Of a stretch of DNA of 64,000 nucleotides, positions 51,071 through 61,370 are shown piece after piece. The position numbers and the translations under genes were made by a program. Each line of letters begins with the position of its first letter. The stretch's first letter is position 1. Source of the DNA: DASPOF01 sp035626155 (GTDB lineage Bacteria; Desulfobacterota; Binatia; Binatales; Binataceae); assembly GCA_035626155.1 (NCBI GenBank), contig DASPOF010000070.1, positions 35,071 through 99,070 on the forward strand, written 5' to 3'. The notes beneath the pieces were generated by a model. The model worked only from the letters and a program-made list of their open reading frames with translations. It made no database searches and was not told where the DNA came from.

Positions 51071-51484
51071 ATGGCAAACAAGGCAGCGGAAGCGATCGAT
51101 TTCGGCAAGACCGGCGGCGTTGTGCCGGTCGTGACGGTCGATCATGCAAGCCGGCGGGTATTGATGGTCGCGTGGATGAATCGCGAGGCGTTCGAGGAGA
51201 CCGTCGCGACTGGCAGGGCCTGCTACTTCTCGCGATCGCGCAATCGGCTATGGCGCAAGGGCGAGGAGTCGGGAAATTTCCAGGTGGTCCGCGAGATTCG
51301 TCTCGATTGCGATGAGGACACGCTCGTGCTCGCGGTCGAGCAGAGCGGCGATGGCGCAGCATGCCATCTCGGCTACGAATCGTGCTTTTTCCGCACCCTC
51401 GATGGCGACGAATGGCGGGCGGCCGATACGCGCAAGGTCGATCCCGCAAAATACGGGCCCGGTTACGGACATCAGAAGAAGTAG
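51071..51484 (+). CDS. hisI: Phosphoribosyl-AMP cyclohydrolase
   Basis: 137 residues, the stand-alone HisI without the HisE domain. It opens the adenine ring of PR-AMP in histidine synthesis. Metal ligands are visible: C80-D81 and D83 in LDCDEDTLVL, then C98 and C105 in ACHLGYESCFFR. MVAWMNREAFEETVATGRACYFSRSRNRLW is the family signature. Frames that extend upstream to 50723 cross the divergent promoter region and are discounted. hisG follows after 40 bases. Confidence 0.96.
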   Translation: MANKAAEAIDFGKTGGVVPVVTVDHASRRVLMVAWMNREAFEETVATGRACYFSRSRNRLWRKGEESGNFQVVREIRLDCDEDTLVLAVEQSGDGAACHLGYESCFFRTLDGDEWRAADTRKVDPAKYGPGYGHQKK

Positions 51485-51524
51485 AGCGTGCGCCGGCCCT
51501 GAGGCGCGCGATACGGTCACATCA

Positions 51525-52427
51525 ATGGCGGCAAGTCAGAAAGTACTCAAGTTCGGTATTCCCAAGGGCAGCCTCGAGCAGCAGACGCTCGAGCTGATGC
51601 GCCGGTCCGGATGGCGCATCGCGGCCGACGCGCGATCCTACATTCCCTCCGTCGATGATCCCGGGCTCAGTTGCCGTCTGCTCAGGCCGCAGGAAATGCC
51701 CCGCTATCTGGCCGACGGCACCCTGGATGCCGGCATCACCGGCAGCGACTGGATCGTCGAGAACGACGTGAAGCTTGTCGAGGTGGAAAGCTTCGTTTAC
51801 GCAAAGGTCTCGCTGGGACCGGCGCGATGGGTGCTGTGCGTTCCCGAAAAATCGCCCATCAAACGACTGGAAGACCTCGAGGGCAAGCGCGTTGCGACCG
51901 AGATGGTCGGCTTCACCAGGCGCGCCTTCGCCGCGCGGAAAGTTAATGTAGAAGTTGAATTCTCGTGGGGAGCGACCGAGGCCAAAGCCGCCGACGGGCT
52001 GGTCGATGCAATCGTCGAAGTCACCGAGACCGGCTCATCGTTGCGCGCCAACGGGCTTCGCATCGTGGAGGAGCTGCTGGTTTCGCACCCGGTCCTGGTT
52101 GCGAATCCAAAGGCGTGGGATGACGAGTGGAAGCAGGCGAAAATCCGGCAGATCGGCGTCCTGCTGCGCGGCGCGCTGGATGCCGAAAGCCGGGTCGGCA
52201 TCAAGATGAACGTCGCCCGCGAGAATCTCGAAAAAGTGATCGTGCTCCTGCCCTCGATTACCGCCCCGACCATCTCGCAGCTTTACCCGTCGCCGAACCT
52301 CAAGGGCAAGGAATGGCTCGCGGTCGATACGGTCATCGCGGAACACACCGTGCGCGAGCTGTTTCCGAAGCTGCTCGATGCGGGCGCGGTCGGGATCGTC
52401 GAGTACCCGCTGAACAAGATCATATAG
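51525..52427 (+). CDS. hisG: ATP phosphoribosyltransferase, long form
   Basis: 300 residues. It joins ATP and PRPP in the first step of histidine synthesis. LKFGIPKGSLEQQTLELM opens the catalytic domain, and DAIVEVTETGSSLRANGLRIVEELL is the PRPP-binding signature. The last 80 residues (VGIKMNVARENLEKVIVLLP) form the ACT-like histidine-binding regulatory domain, so no HisZ is needed. The ATG at 51525 is chosen; longer frames run over hisI. Confidence 0.95.
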   Translation: MAASQKVLKFGIPKGSLEQQTLELMRRSGWRIAADARSYIPSVDDPGLSCRLLRPQEMPRYLADGTLDAGITGSDWIVENDVKLVEVESFVYAKVSLGPARWVLCVPEKSPIKRLEDLEGKRVATEMVGFTRRAFAARKVNVEVEFSWGATEAKAADGLVDAIVEVTETGSSLRANGLRIVEELLVSHPVLVANPKAWDDEWKQAKIRQIGVLLRGALDAESRVGIKMNVARENLEKVIVLLPSITAPTISQLYPSPNLKGKEWLAVDTVIAEHTVRELFPKLLDAGAVGIVEYPLNKII

Positions 52428-52518
52428 GCTCGTCCGTTCGCGCCGGCCGCCCTCGTTCGCGCGCGCTGTCCCTCAGCGCTGTCCTGCTGCTATATCCGCA
52501 GTGAGGGAGCGTGCATCG

Positions 52519-53388
52519 ATGGCCAGGACACTCCGCGCCGACACCAAAAATGGCGTGCGGTCGATCGTTTTCAGCCGCGCCGCCGAGTACAACACGATCA
52601 CGCCCGAGTTTCGCGATGAACTCTCGGCTGAGATCGACGAGGCCGAGGCGGACCGCAACGTTCGCGTGATCCTGCTTTCGGCCGAAGGTCCCGCATTCTG
52701 CGCCGGGTACGATCTCCGCCCCGCCGCGGTGCCCCCGCCGGGCGGGCCGCCCGCGCGCGTGTGGGACTCGGCTGCCGATATGCACATGATCGGGCGCTAC
52801 GTGAACGTGTTCCTCAAGCTCTGGTACGCGAGCAAGCCGACCATCGCCGCGGTGCACGGATGGTGCGTCGGGGGCGGCACCGACATGGTGCTGTGCGCGG
52901 ATATCATCGTCGCGGGCGAGTCCGCGTCGTTCGGCTATCCGCCCGCGCGGGTGTGGGGCACACCGACGACCGCGATGTGGGTCTACCGGATGGGCCTGGA
53001 GCGGGCCAAGCGCTACCTGCTGACCGGCGATGAGATTCCCGCGCCCGAGGCCGCCCGTATCGGATTGATTCTCGAAACCGTGCCCGACGATCGTTTGCGC
53101 GCGCATGCAGTCGCGCTCGCCGAGCGGATGGCGAAGCTTCCGCTCAACCAGCTTCAGATGCTGAAGCTCATGTGCAACCACACGGCGGAGAACATGGGGC
53201 TTCAGTCCTCGCGCCTGATCGGCACGCTGTTCGACGGGATTGCGCGGCACACGCAGGAAGGACTGGACTTCGTCAAGCGCGCGCAAGCGGCGGGCTACCG
53301 GCAAGCGGTTCGCGAGCGCGACGATCCATTCGGCGACTACGGCTCCGGGCCGCGCTCCAGGAGCCGTCGCAAAAAGCCCCGGAAATAA
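52519..53388 (+). CDS. Enoyl-CoA hydratase/isomerase (crotonase) family protein
   Basis: 289 residues. GGGAGC about ten bases before the ATG at 52519 supports this start over a GTG at 52501. The first oxyanion region is EGPAFCAGYDLRP and the second AVHGWCVGGGTDMVLCADIIVA. No glutamate stands at the classic hydratase position in SFGYPPARVWGTPTTAMW, so hydration of enoyl-CoA is not assured. It ends in a basic tail (RSRSRRKKPRK). The reaction is unknown. Confidence 0.87.
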   Translation: MARTLRADTKNGVRSIVFSRAAEYNTITPEFRDELSAEIDEAEADRNVRVILLSAEGPAFCAGYDLRPAAVPPPGGPPARVWDSAADMHMIGRYVNVFLKLWYASKPTIAAVHGWCVGGGTDMVLCADIIVAGESASFGYPPARVWGTPTTAMWVYRMGLERAKRYLLTGDEIPAPEAARIGLILETVPDDRLRAHAVALAERMAKLPLNQLQMLKLMCNHTAENMGLQSSRLIGTLFDGIARHTQEGLDFVKRAQAAGYRQAVRERDDPFGDYGSGPRSRSRRKKPRK

Positions 53389-53421
53389 CGCCGCGCCCGG
53401 CGCGGCCGCGGAGGGCCTGCC

Positions 53422-54141
53422 ATGACGACCACCGACATCACGTTTCCCGCCGCCGGCGGCCATCCGATGCGCGCCGCGCTGGCCGAACCCGAGGGCGATG
53501 CGAAACGCCCGGGCGTAATCGTGATTCACGAGATATTCGGGCTTAACGCCGACATCCGCCGCATCACCGGGCGCGTCGCGGAGCTGGGCTATGTCGCCCT
53601 CGCGCCGGATCTCTATGACCGGCCGGGCGTGCGGCCGATATGTGTCGCGCGGACGATGAGCGCGCTAAGGCGCGGTAGCGGCCAGGCGTTCGACGACCTC
53701 GATGCGGCGCGCGATTTTCTCGAGCGTCATCCGCGAACGGACGCCTCGCGAATCGCAGTGGTCGGATTCTGCATGGGCGGCGGATTCGCGCTTGCCTGCG
53801 CCATGCGCAAGCCGGTAAACGTCGCGGCGACGTTCTACGGTGAGGTGCCCGAGGACGCGCAGCGCTTGCGCGGAGTGTGTCCGGTGCTCGGCGGCTATGG
53901 CGCCGAGGACCGGATATTCGCACCGCAGGGGCGCCGCCTCGAAACCGTCCTGACCGAACTCGGCGTCGAGCACGATGTGAAGATTTACGAGGGCGCGGGC
54001 CACAGCTACATGAGCCAGAACCGCGGCTTCATGGCGGCGGTCGGCGCATGGAGCCCGATGCACGCGGGCTACAATCGCGACGCGGCCGAGGATAGCTGGA
54101 AGCGAATCGGCGCCTTCTTCGCAAAACACCTGGCGCGGTAG
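53422..54141 (+). CDS. Dienelactone hydrolase family protein
   Basis: 239 residues, GGAGGG upstream of the ATG at 53422. The dienelactone hydrolase triad is visible: C117 in VGFCMGGGFAL, D163 in GAEDRIF and H194 in GAGHSYM, with E37 in VIHEIFGLNADIR. Such enzymes open cyclic lactones in the chloroaromatic pathway or act as general esterases. It follows the crotonase by 33 bases, so the two may share a degradation route. Confidence 0.9.
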   Translation: MTTTDITFPAAGGHPMRAALAEPEGDAKRPGVIVIHEIFGLNADIRRITGRVAELGYVALAPDLYDRPGVRPICVARTMSALRRGSGQAFDDLDAARDFLERHPRTDASRIAVVGFCMGGGFALACAMRKPVNVAATFYGEVPEDAQRLRGVCPVLGGYGAEDRIFAPQGRRLETVLTELGVEHDVKIYEGAGHSYMSQNRGFMAAVGAWSPMHAGYNRDAAEDSWKRIGAFFAKHLAR

Positions 54142-54183
54142 ACCGCAATCGCGATGCGGCCCGCCGCTTGCGATTGCGCCTGA

Positions 54184-54408
54184 TTACGGACGGCTGGTGG
54201 GAAGCTCGGCTTCCTGGCGGCGCTTCTCCAGGATGAATTCGATTCCCGGGATGCCGCGCGGCGTCTCGTCATCGAACAGGATCGATACGACGCCGTACAG
54301 CGTGGCGATCGCCCAGAATGCGCCGCTGGTTATGGGCGGGAATCCCGCGCTTACTGCGAGTGCCGCCAATGTCGGCAGAATGCTTCCTGCCAGCGCGAGT
54401 TCCTGCAT
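54184..54408 (-). CDS. Small hypothetical membrane protein
   Basis: 74 residues with one or two hydrophobic segments (LALAGSILPTLAALAVSAG and FWAIATLYGVVSILF) and a charged tail. The ATG at 54406-54408 has only a weak AGG upstream. It lies 25 bases downstream of the crotonase on the same strand. I do not recognise it. A frame on the opposite strand covers the same DNA, so it could be spurious. Confidence 0.45.
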   Translation of the reverse strand: MQELALAGSILPTLAALAVSAGFPPITSGAFWAIATLYGVVSILFDDETPRGIPGIEFILEKRRQEAELPTSRP

Positions 54409-54433
54409 TTAACCTGCGCGCGCCTTGCGCGCT

Positions 54434-55213
54434 CTATTCGCCGCTCCAGTTGGGCTTGCGCTTTTGCGCAAACGCGAGCGGGCCTTCGACCGCATCCTTC
54501 GATCGGAACAATACCGACTGCCCTTCGTAATGCTTTCCGATCGCCTGCTCGACCGGAATCCCGAGCCCGGTCATCGCGGCTTCCTTCGATGCGCGAACGG
54601 AAAGCGGCGAGCACTCCATAATCTCGGCGGCCCATCGCTCCGCAGTCGGCATCAGGTCCTTGAGCGCGACCACCTCATTTACGATACCCCATTTGTGGGC
54701 CTCTTGCGCGGTGATCTGTTTGCCGGTCAGCAGCATGCCCATCGCGATCTTGAGCGGGATATGGCGCGGCAGCCGATGCACTCCACCCGCCGCCGCCATC
54801 AGCCCGACGCGCGGTTCGGGCAGGCCGAAGCGCGCATGCTCGGCCGCGATGATGATGTCGCAGGAGAGCGCGATCTCGAATCCGCCCCCGAGCGCGAAGC
54901 CGTTTACCGCGGCAATGATCGGCTTGAAGATGTCGAATCGTGCGGTGATGCCGGCAAAGCCGCCCTTGTTGCGCGGCATCGCCTCGCCGCGATGCTCCGC
55001 GGTAAAGCGCAAGTCGTTGCCCGCCGAGAATGCCTTTTCGCCCGCGCCGGTGACGATTGCGACCCACATCGATTTGTCGGCGACGAAGTCATCCCAAACC
55101 TGGTCCATCTCGACATGACACGGCGGATGCATCGCGTTCATCCGCTCGGGCCGGTTGAAAGTGATGTGGGCGATATGGTCGCGTTTTTCGTACCGCACGA
55201 ATTGGAAGTCCAT
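54434..55213 (-). CDS. Enoyl-CoA hydratase/isomerase family protein
   Basis: 259 residues with AAGGAG 9 bases before the ATG at 55211-55213. Crotonase motifs: HITFNRPERMNAMHP, GEKAFSAGNDLRF (first oxyanion), AVNGFALGGGFEIALSCDIIIA (second). E154-region LPEPRVGLMAAAGGVHRLPRHI keeps a glutamate where hydratases have theirs. It probably hydrates a 2-enoyl-CoA in fatty-acid or aromatic breakdown. A small unknown gene precedes it by 11 bases. Confidence 0.92.
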   Translation of the reverse strand: MDFQFVRYEKRDHIAHITFNRPERMNAMHPPCHVEMDQVWDDFVADKSMWVAIVTGAGEKAFSAGNDLRFTAEHRGEAMPRNKGGFAGITARFDIFKPIIAAVNGFALGGGFEIALSCDIIIAAEHARFGLPEPRVGLMAAAGGVHRLPRHIPLKIAMGMLLTGKQITAQEAHKWGIVNEVVALKDLMPTAERWAAEIMECSPLSVRASKEAAMTGLGIPVEQAIGKHYEGQSVLFRSKDAVEGPLAFAQKRKPNWSGE

Positions 55214-55224
55214 CCTCGTTCTCC

Positions 55225-55467
55225 TTATGGCTCCAGTTGCTCGTCGATCAGTTCGAAGAAGGCGTCGATGCTCTGCATCAATTGGCGGCGAATCTGCGCC
55301 CGGGTGCCCTCGATGAGGTGCATCGTAACGCGCCCCGACGTCTTGTCGGCGAGCGTCACGCGCGCGTCCTCGACCTCGGTCACGTGTCCCTGGTCAAAGA
55401 GCCGCAGCCCATACACGAGCGCACCGCGCCGCGATGCGCCTTTAACCAGTGTCAGCTTGCGGGCCAT
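55225..55467 (-). CDS. Small conserved-looking hypothetical protein upstream of crotonase
   Basis: 80 residues. GGGAGG lies six bases before the ATG at 55465-55467, a strong ribosome-binding site, and the stop is 11 bases before the crotonase start. MARKLTLVKGASRRGALVYG, then VEDARVTLADKTSGRVTMHLIEGTR and a C-terminal helix (IRRQLMQSIDAFFELIDE). No family is recognised, but its position and signal suggest a real gene co-translated with the crotonase. Confidence 0.65.
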   Translation of the reverse strand: MARKLTLVKGASRRGALVYGLRLFDQGHVTEVEDARVTLADKTSGRVTMHLIEGTRAQIRRQLMQSIDAFFELIDEQLEP

Positions 55468-55581
55468 CGCCACCTCCCTCGTGGCAAACCACGCCAAGCT
55501 CTATAGCACATCGCAGCTTAACTGTGCGTCGGCATCCTCGGCGCATTGACAAGAGGCGCGGCGGATCAACATTATCCCTCG

Positions 55582-56007
55582 ATGCTGAATTCGACCCGAA
55601 TCGTTGCGGCTGCGATATTCGCCCTCGCTGTTGCCGGATGCGGCCTCTTCTACCAGGTAGGCACCCGTGTCAAAGCCGGGCGGATCGCAGATTCGCTCCA
55701 GGCCGGGCAGACGATGCTCGATACCCATCGGAAATGGGGCGAGCCTGATCTCAGGCAATACTTGCCCGGTGACGTCGAGATCTGGAGCTATCCGTATAAA
55801 CCGAACACCAATGACGTAACTGCGTCGCTTTTATACACATCGACCAAGGAAGGCGACGCGGGAACATTCCTGGATCTGAAGTTTGTCGGGGGCAAACTCG
55901 TCTCATGGTCCGAGGTCGAGCACACGATGCCGTCCAAGGAACGGTCGGGCTTCGGTGCCGGTTTGGGAGCCCCGCCGATCGAGCCGCCGGCGGGGGCGCA
56001 TTACTGA
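55582..56007 (+). CDS. BamE/SmpA-like small lipoprotein
   Basis: 141 residues from the ATG at 55582, giving MLNSTRIVAAAIFALAVAGC with lipobox VAGC. LQAGQTMLDTHRKWGEPD followed by VEIWSYPYK and FLDLKFVGGKLVSWS recalls the G-x-T-x4-V-x3-x-G-x-P helix and beta-sheet of BamE/OmlA proteins. It is a fold-level resemblance only. It precedes the type II secretion operon by 151 bases and could be expressed separately. Confidence 0.68.
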   Translation: MLNSTRIVAAAIFALAVAGCGLFYQVGTRVKAGRIADSLQAGQTMLDTHRKWGEPDLRQYLPGDVEIWSYPYKPNTNDVTASLLYTSTKEGDAGTFLDLKFVGGKLVSWSEVEHTMPSKERSGFGAGLGAPPIEPPAGAHY

Positions 56008-56029
56008 TGCGCGAGGTAAAACCGCGTAC

Positions 56030-56059
56030 TTGCAACGTTATCGATTCATCGTGTCTAAT
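56030..56059 (+). promoter_or_regulatory. Candidate promoter for the gsp operon
   Basis: TTGCAA (56030-56035) and TCTAAT (56054-56059) are 18 bases apart, about 100 bases before gspE. A second possible -10 (TAAGAT) lies nearer the gene. The 151-base gap holds no other feature. Confidence 0.3.
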
Positions 56060-56158
56060 TGAACAGGTGTAACAGCCTCGTAGCGTGTTGGGTGCGGTGG
56101 CGGTGGTTGATAAGATGACCCGGAGTTTTCTGGCGCAAGGTCTGCGCACAAACGATTA

Positions 56159-57874
<1,716 letters not shown>

Positions 57875-57996
57875 GAAGGCGTTGAGCAAGGGGCCGGACG
57901 TGCTGGCCGCTTCGCCGAGATTCTTTGCCGAACAACCCCTGAAGGAAAAGGAAGGGACAAAGTGCTGACAGGATTTCCTCAGCACTCTCTCGGCCG

Positions 57997-59220
57997 ATGC
58001 CGATATTCGCGTATCGAGGACTAGCGGCCGACGGCCGCGACGTGTCCGGCGTAATCGACGCCGACACGGCCCGCACTGCGCGCGGCAAGCTCCGCGCATC
58101 GGGAATCTTTCCCACCGACCTGGCCGAGGAGGCGCCGGTCGCGGCGCCCAAGGAAGAGCGCCGATGGGTTCCGTTCTCGCGGGAGCGGATGGCGCCCGCC
58201 GACCTCGCGTTGCTGACGCGTCAGTTGAGCGCGCTGCTCGGCGCCGGCGTGCAACTGGTCGATGCGCTCGGGGCGCTCAGCGATCAGGCCGGGCGCGCCA
58301 GCACCAAGCGGATGCTTTCGCAGGTCCGCGAGCGCGTGCGTGAGGGCTCCTCGCTGGCCGACGCGCTCGCGGCACATCCCGCCATCTTCTCCGACCTTTA
58401 CGTGGGAATGATCCGGGCCGGCGAGCAGGCGGCCGCGCTCGAGGCAGTCCTCGACCGTCTCGCCGAGTACGGCGAGCGCCAAGCCGAGTTCATGTCCAAG
58501 GTGCGCGGCGCTCTGACCTATCCGATCATCATGATGTGCGTCGGCGCGGCGATCATGGGATTCCTGGTGACTTACGTCGTCCCGCAGGTCGCGACCATCT
58601 TCCAGCAGCAACACGCCGCGCTCCCGCTGGCGACCCAAATTCTGATCGCGGCGTCGAACTTTCTGACTGGCTATTGGCCCGTGCTGTTGCTCGTGCTGGT
58701 AGCGATGGTCGCCGGAATCACCGCCGGACTTCGCACGCCGCGTGGACGCCGGTTGTACGACACGCTCGTGCTCCGCACGCCGTTCCTCGGCCAGACCATG
58801 ATCAGGATCATCTGCGCCCGGTTTGCGCGGACGCTCGCGACGCTTCTGGCGGCCGGAGTGCAGTTGCTCCCGGCGCTCGATGCGGTCAAGGGAGTCGTAT
58901 CGAACGGGCTCCTGCGGGAGGCCGTCGAGCAGAGCCGCGAGAGCATCCGCGAGGGCCACGGGATGGGCCAGACGCTCGCGCAAAGCGGGCTCTTCCCGCC
59001 GCTGCTGATCGAGATGATCAAGGTCGGCGAGCGCTCGGGCGAACTCGAGAACATGCTCGAACGGGTCGCGGATAACTACGAGCACGAGGTTTCCCACTCG
59101 CTCAGCCAGGTGACCACGGTGCTCGAGCCCGTAATGACGCTTGCGATGGCGGCTGTTATTGTATTCATGATGCTCGCCGTGCTGATGCCAATCTTCCAAT
59201 TGAACCAGTTGATGCAATGA
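57997..59220 (+). CDS. gspF: Type II secretion inner-membrane protein GspF
   Basis: 407 residues with two T2SSF domains and three transmembrane helices. Seen: MPIFAYRGLAADGRDVSGVID, LTRQLSALLGAGVQLVDALGAL, ALTYPIIMMCVGAAIMGFLVTYVVP and the second repeat FARTLATLLAAGVQLLPALDAVKG with MIKVGERSGELENML. It is the platform of the secretion motor. A 122-base gap separates it from gspE, and its last codon overlaps the region of gspG. Confidence 0.96.
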   Translation: MPIFAYRGLAADGRDVSGVIDADTARTARGKLRASGIFPTDLAEEAPVAAPKEERRWVPFSRERMAPADLALLTRQLSALLGAGVQLVDALGALSDQAGRASTKRMLSQVRERVREGSSLADALAAHPAIFSDLYVGMIRAGEQAAALEAVLDRLAEYGERQAEFMSKVRGALTYPIIMMCVGAAIMGFLVTYVVPQVATIFQQQHAALPLATQILIAASNFLTGYWPVLLLVLVAMVAGITAGLRTPRGRRLYDTLVLRTPFLGQTMIRIICARFARTLATLLAAGVQLLPALDAVKGVVSNGLLREAVEQSRESIREGHGMGQTLAQSGLFPPLLIEMIKVGERSGELENMLERVADNYEHEVSHSLSQVTTVLEPVMTLAMAAVIVFMMLAVLMPIFQLNQLMQ

Positions 59221-59243
59221 TCCGCGCGGCGCGAGGAAGTGCG

Positions 59244-59660
59244 ATGAGATCGCGACGAAACAATCAGGCCGGCTTTACGCTGATCGAAATCATGGTGGTC
59301 ATCCTGATCCTGGGCCTGCTCGCCACCATTGTCGTGCAGAGCCTGCGCGGCGCCGCCGACAAGGCCAAACGCACCAAGGCGCAGGCCGACATCGCCGAAA
59401 TCAAGACGGCGCTCGACCGCTATTATCTCGACAACTCGTTCTATCCGACAACCGATCAGGGATTGCAGGCCCTGGTTGCCGCGCCCACCAGCGGCCGGAT
59501 CCCGGGCAACTACGAGACTGGCGGATACCTCGAGAAACTCCCACCCGATCCCTGGGGCACCCCCTACTTCTACCAGAGCGACGGCAACACTTACGTGCTC
59601 AAGTCCTTTGGACCCGATGGAGTCCAAAGCGCGGACGATATCGACGGCAGCCAGTCCTGA
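59244..59660 (+). CDS. gspG: Major pseudopilin GspG
   Basis: 138 residues. GAGGAA six bases before the ATG at 59244 gives a ten-residue leader MRSRRNNQAG before the prepilin cleavage site G-FTLIEIMVV, with E5; an ATG at 59217 overlapping gspF is the alternative. The C-terminal calcium-loop area YYLDNSFYPTTDQGLQALV, LPPDPWGTPYFYQSDG and FGPDGVQSADDID is the GspG signature. It forms the pseudopilus shaft after GspO cleavage. Confidence 0.96.
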   Translation: MRSRRNNQAGFTLIEIMVVILILGLLATIVVQSLRGAADKAKRTKAQADIAEIKTALDRYYLDNSFYPTTDQGLQALVAAPTSGRIPGNYETGGYLEKLPPDPWGTPYFYQSDGNTYVLKSFGPDGVQSADDIDGSQS

Positions 59661-59712
59661 GCGCGCGATGATCCTCGCGCTGGCTCCTGGCTGCCGGATC
59701 GACCGAACTACG

Positions 59713-60252
59713 ATGCGCTATCGCGCGATGCGGTCTGCAGCGGGCTTCACGCTGCTCGAACTGTCGGTCGTCCTCTTTATCATCGGGTTGATAATCACGA
59801 TCGCGATGCCGTACGCGGGTAGTTATCGCAAGTCGCAACTGAAGAGCGAGGCGCGCCGGCTGGCCGGCCGCGCATCGTATCTGTTCGATGAGGCCGAATC
59901 GCAGAAGGTCGTGATGCAGCTCGCGTTCGACCTCGACCACAGCGCATACGCGGTCCTGCGGCTCGATCCGTATTCGGCAACCCCCGCGTTCGTGCCCGAG
60001 CGCGGCGCGGTGGGACGGCCGGTGCAGATGCCGGCCGCGGTGGCGATTCGCGACGTGACGGTGGGAGACCTGGGCACCTTTTACCGCGGAATCGTCGCGA
60101 CCCAGTTCTATCCGGAGGGTTACGTGGATGCGACCCTGGTGCACCTGGTGGATGCCTCAGGCCACGTCGTGACCCTCGACTTCAATTCGCTCACGGGCCA
60201 GGTGCTGATCGGCGACGGCGATTTCTCGCCCGCCGATATGCTGGCGCAATGA
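59713..60252 (+). CDS. gspH: Minor pseudopilin GspH
   Basis: 179 residues with a prepilin N-terminus AAG-FTLLELSVVLFIIGLIIT. Three in-frame ATGs lie at 59668, 59713 and 59728; I choose 59713, giving an 11-residue basic leader, though 59728 (MRSAAG) is possible and no ribosome-binding site decides. The soluble part has EARRLAGRASYLFDEAE, VDATLVHLVDASGHVVTLDFNSLTGQV, GspH-like. A longer frame overlapping gspG is not real. Confidence 0.9.
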   Translation: MRYRAMRSAAGFTLLELSVVLFIIGLIITIAMPYAGSYRKSQLKSEARRLAGRASYLFDEAESQKVVMQLAFDLDHSAYAVLRLDPYSATPAFVPERGAVGRPVQMPAAVAIRDVTVGDLGTFYRGIVATQFYPEGYVDATLVHLVDASGHVVTLDFNSLTGQVLIGDGDFSPADMLAQ

Positions 60253-60291
60253 TGGGCAATTCCGCATCCGGCGTATCGCGGCAGTAGGCGA

Positions 60292-60711
60292 ATGCTCGAC
60301 TCACGATCCAAACCCGGATGGCCGCCGCGCGGTTTCACGCTGCTCGAGGTGATGGTCGCGATGGCCGTGCTCGGGCTTGCGATGCTCGGGCTGCTCGGCC
60401 TGCACCATCAGAGCCTCAAGAGCGTGATACGCGGCCAGGAAGTGTCGCGCGCCGCGATGCTCGCGCAGGCGGTGTTGGCGCAAGCGGAACTCGAGCAATT
60501 CCCCCAGTTGGGCGCCACCAACGGCGACTTCAGCAGCCTGTACCCCGGCGAATACCCGAACTTCCGATGGCAGCGGATCGTCGAAGCATCATCGACCTTC
60601 CCCGACGTGCGCAAGGTGCGGGTTTTCGTCTTTTACGGACCGCAACGGACGGAATCATTCACGCTCACCGAGTTCATGCATAACCCGGTCCCGCTTCCTC
60701 AAGCCCCATGA
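60292..60711 (+). CDS. gspI: Minor pseudopilin GspI
   Basis: 139 residues; the leader ends in PPRG before FTLLEVMVAMAVLGLAMLGL. The soluble part has AAMLAQAVLAQAELEQFPQLGATNGDFSSLYPGEYPNFRWQ, matching the GspI domain. GspI starts the pseudopilus tip with GspJ and GspK. Its stop overlaps the gspJ start as ATGA. Confidence 0.94.
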   Translation: MLDSRSKPGWPPRGFTLLEVMVAMAVLGLAMLGLLGLHHQSLKSVIRGQEVSRAAMLAQAVLAQAELEQFPQLGATNGDFSSLYPGEYPNFRWQRIVEASSTFPDVRKVRVFVFYGPQRTESFTLTEFMHNPVPLPQAP

Positions 60712-61370
60712 AATTCCGCAACGACAGCGCACAAGCCGCGCGCGGCTTCACGCTCATCGAGCTGATGCTCGCGATCTTCGTGCTCGGACTCGTGCTGGTC
60801 ATGCTCGCGGGATCGTTCAGTGCAGTCTCCAAGAGCAAGCTGCATGCGGAGAGTCACCTCTTTACCGACCGCGAGGGACGTGCGGTGCTCTGGCAGATCA
60901 GCAACGAAATCCGCGGCGCTGTGCAAACGCCCCTGGCGCAAAGCCATGTGCTGCTGCTGGGGACGGCTTCTTCTCAGGCCGGGCTGCCGATTAATTCGCT
61001 GACGATCTCGACTCTCGACCCCGGCCATCGCCGCTCGATCGATGGCTTCGGCACCGAAGATATCGTCAGCTACGCCGCGGTCCCGAATCCGAACCATCGT
61101 GGATGGTTCATCCTCGAGCGCACCCAGCAGAGCGGCCTTTCGTACGCCGCCACCGGCAAGCCGGTCATTATCGCCGACGACGTCGTCTCGATGCGTTTTC
61201 GCTACTTCGATGGGCAGCAATGGACCGATGTGTGGAATTCCCAAAACATGATGTCCGGGAGCCAGCTTCCAGTCGCGATCACGATTGACCTCCAACTCGG
61301 CGGAGGCGGCCAACGTATCGTCTCATTCTCAACCCAGGTGACCGTACCGATGGCGATAGGGACATGGTGA
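60708..61370 (+). CDS. gspJ: Minor pseudopilin GspJ
   Basis: 220 residues with prepilin motif ARG-FTLIELMLAIFVLGLVLVM. TDREGRAVLWQISNEIRGAV, DIVSYAAVPNPNHRGWFILER and VVSMRFRYFDGQQWTDVWNS match the GspJ beta-sheet domain. It forms the tip complex with GspI and GspK and overlaps gspK by 7 bases. Confidence 0.94.
   Translation: MKFRNDSAQAARGFTLIELMLAIFVLGLVLVMLAGSFSAVSKSKLHAESHLFTDREGRAVLWQISNEIRGAVQTPLAQSHVLLLGTASSQAGLPINSLTISTLDPGHRRSIDGFGTEDIVSYAAVPNPNHRGWFILERTQQSGLSYAATGKPVIIADDVVSMRFRYFDGQQWTDVWNSQNMMSGSQLPVAITIDLQLGGGGQRIVSFSTQVTVPMAIGTW

Noticed and set aside
52420..53529. A 369-residue minus-strand frame opposite the crotonase
   Set aside because: It has no domain pattern and mirrors the codon positions of the crotonase gene.
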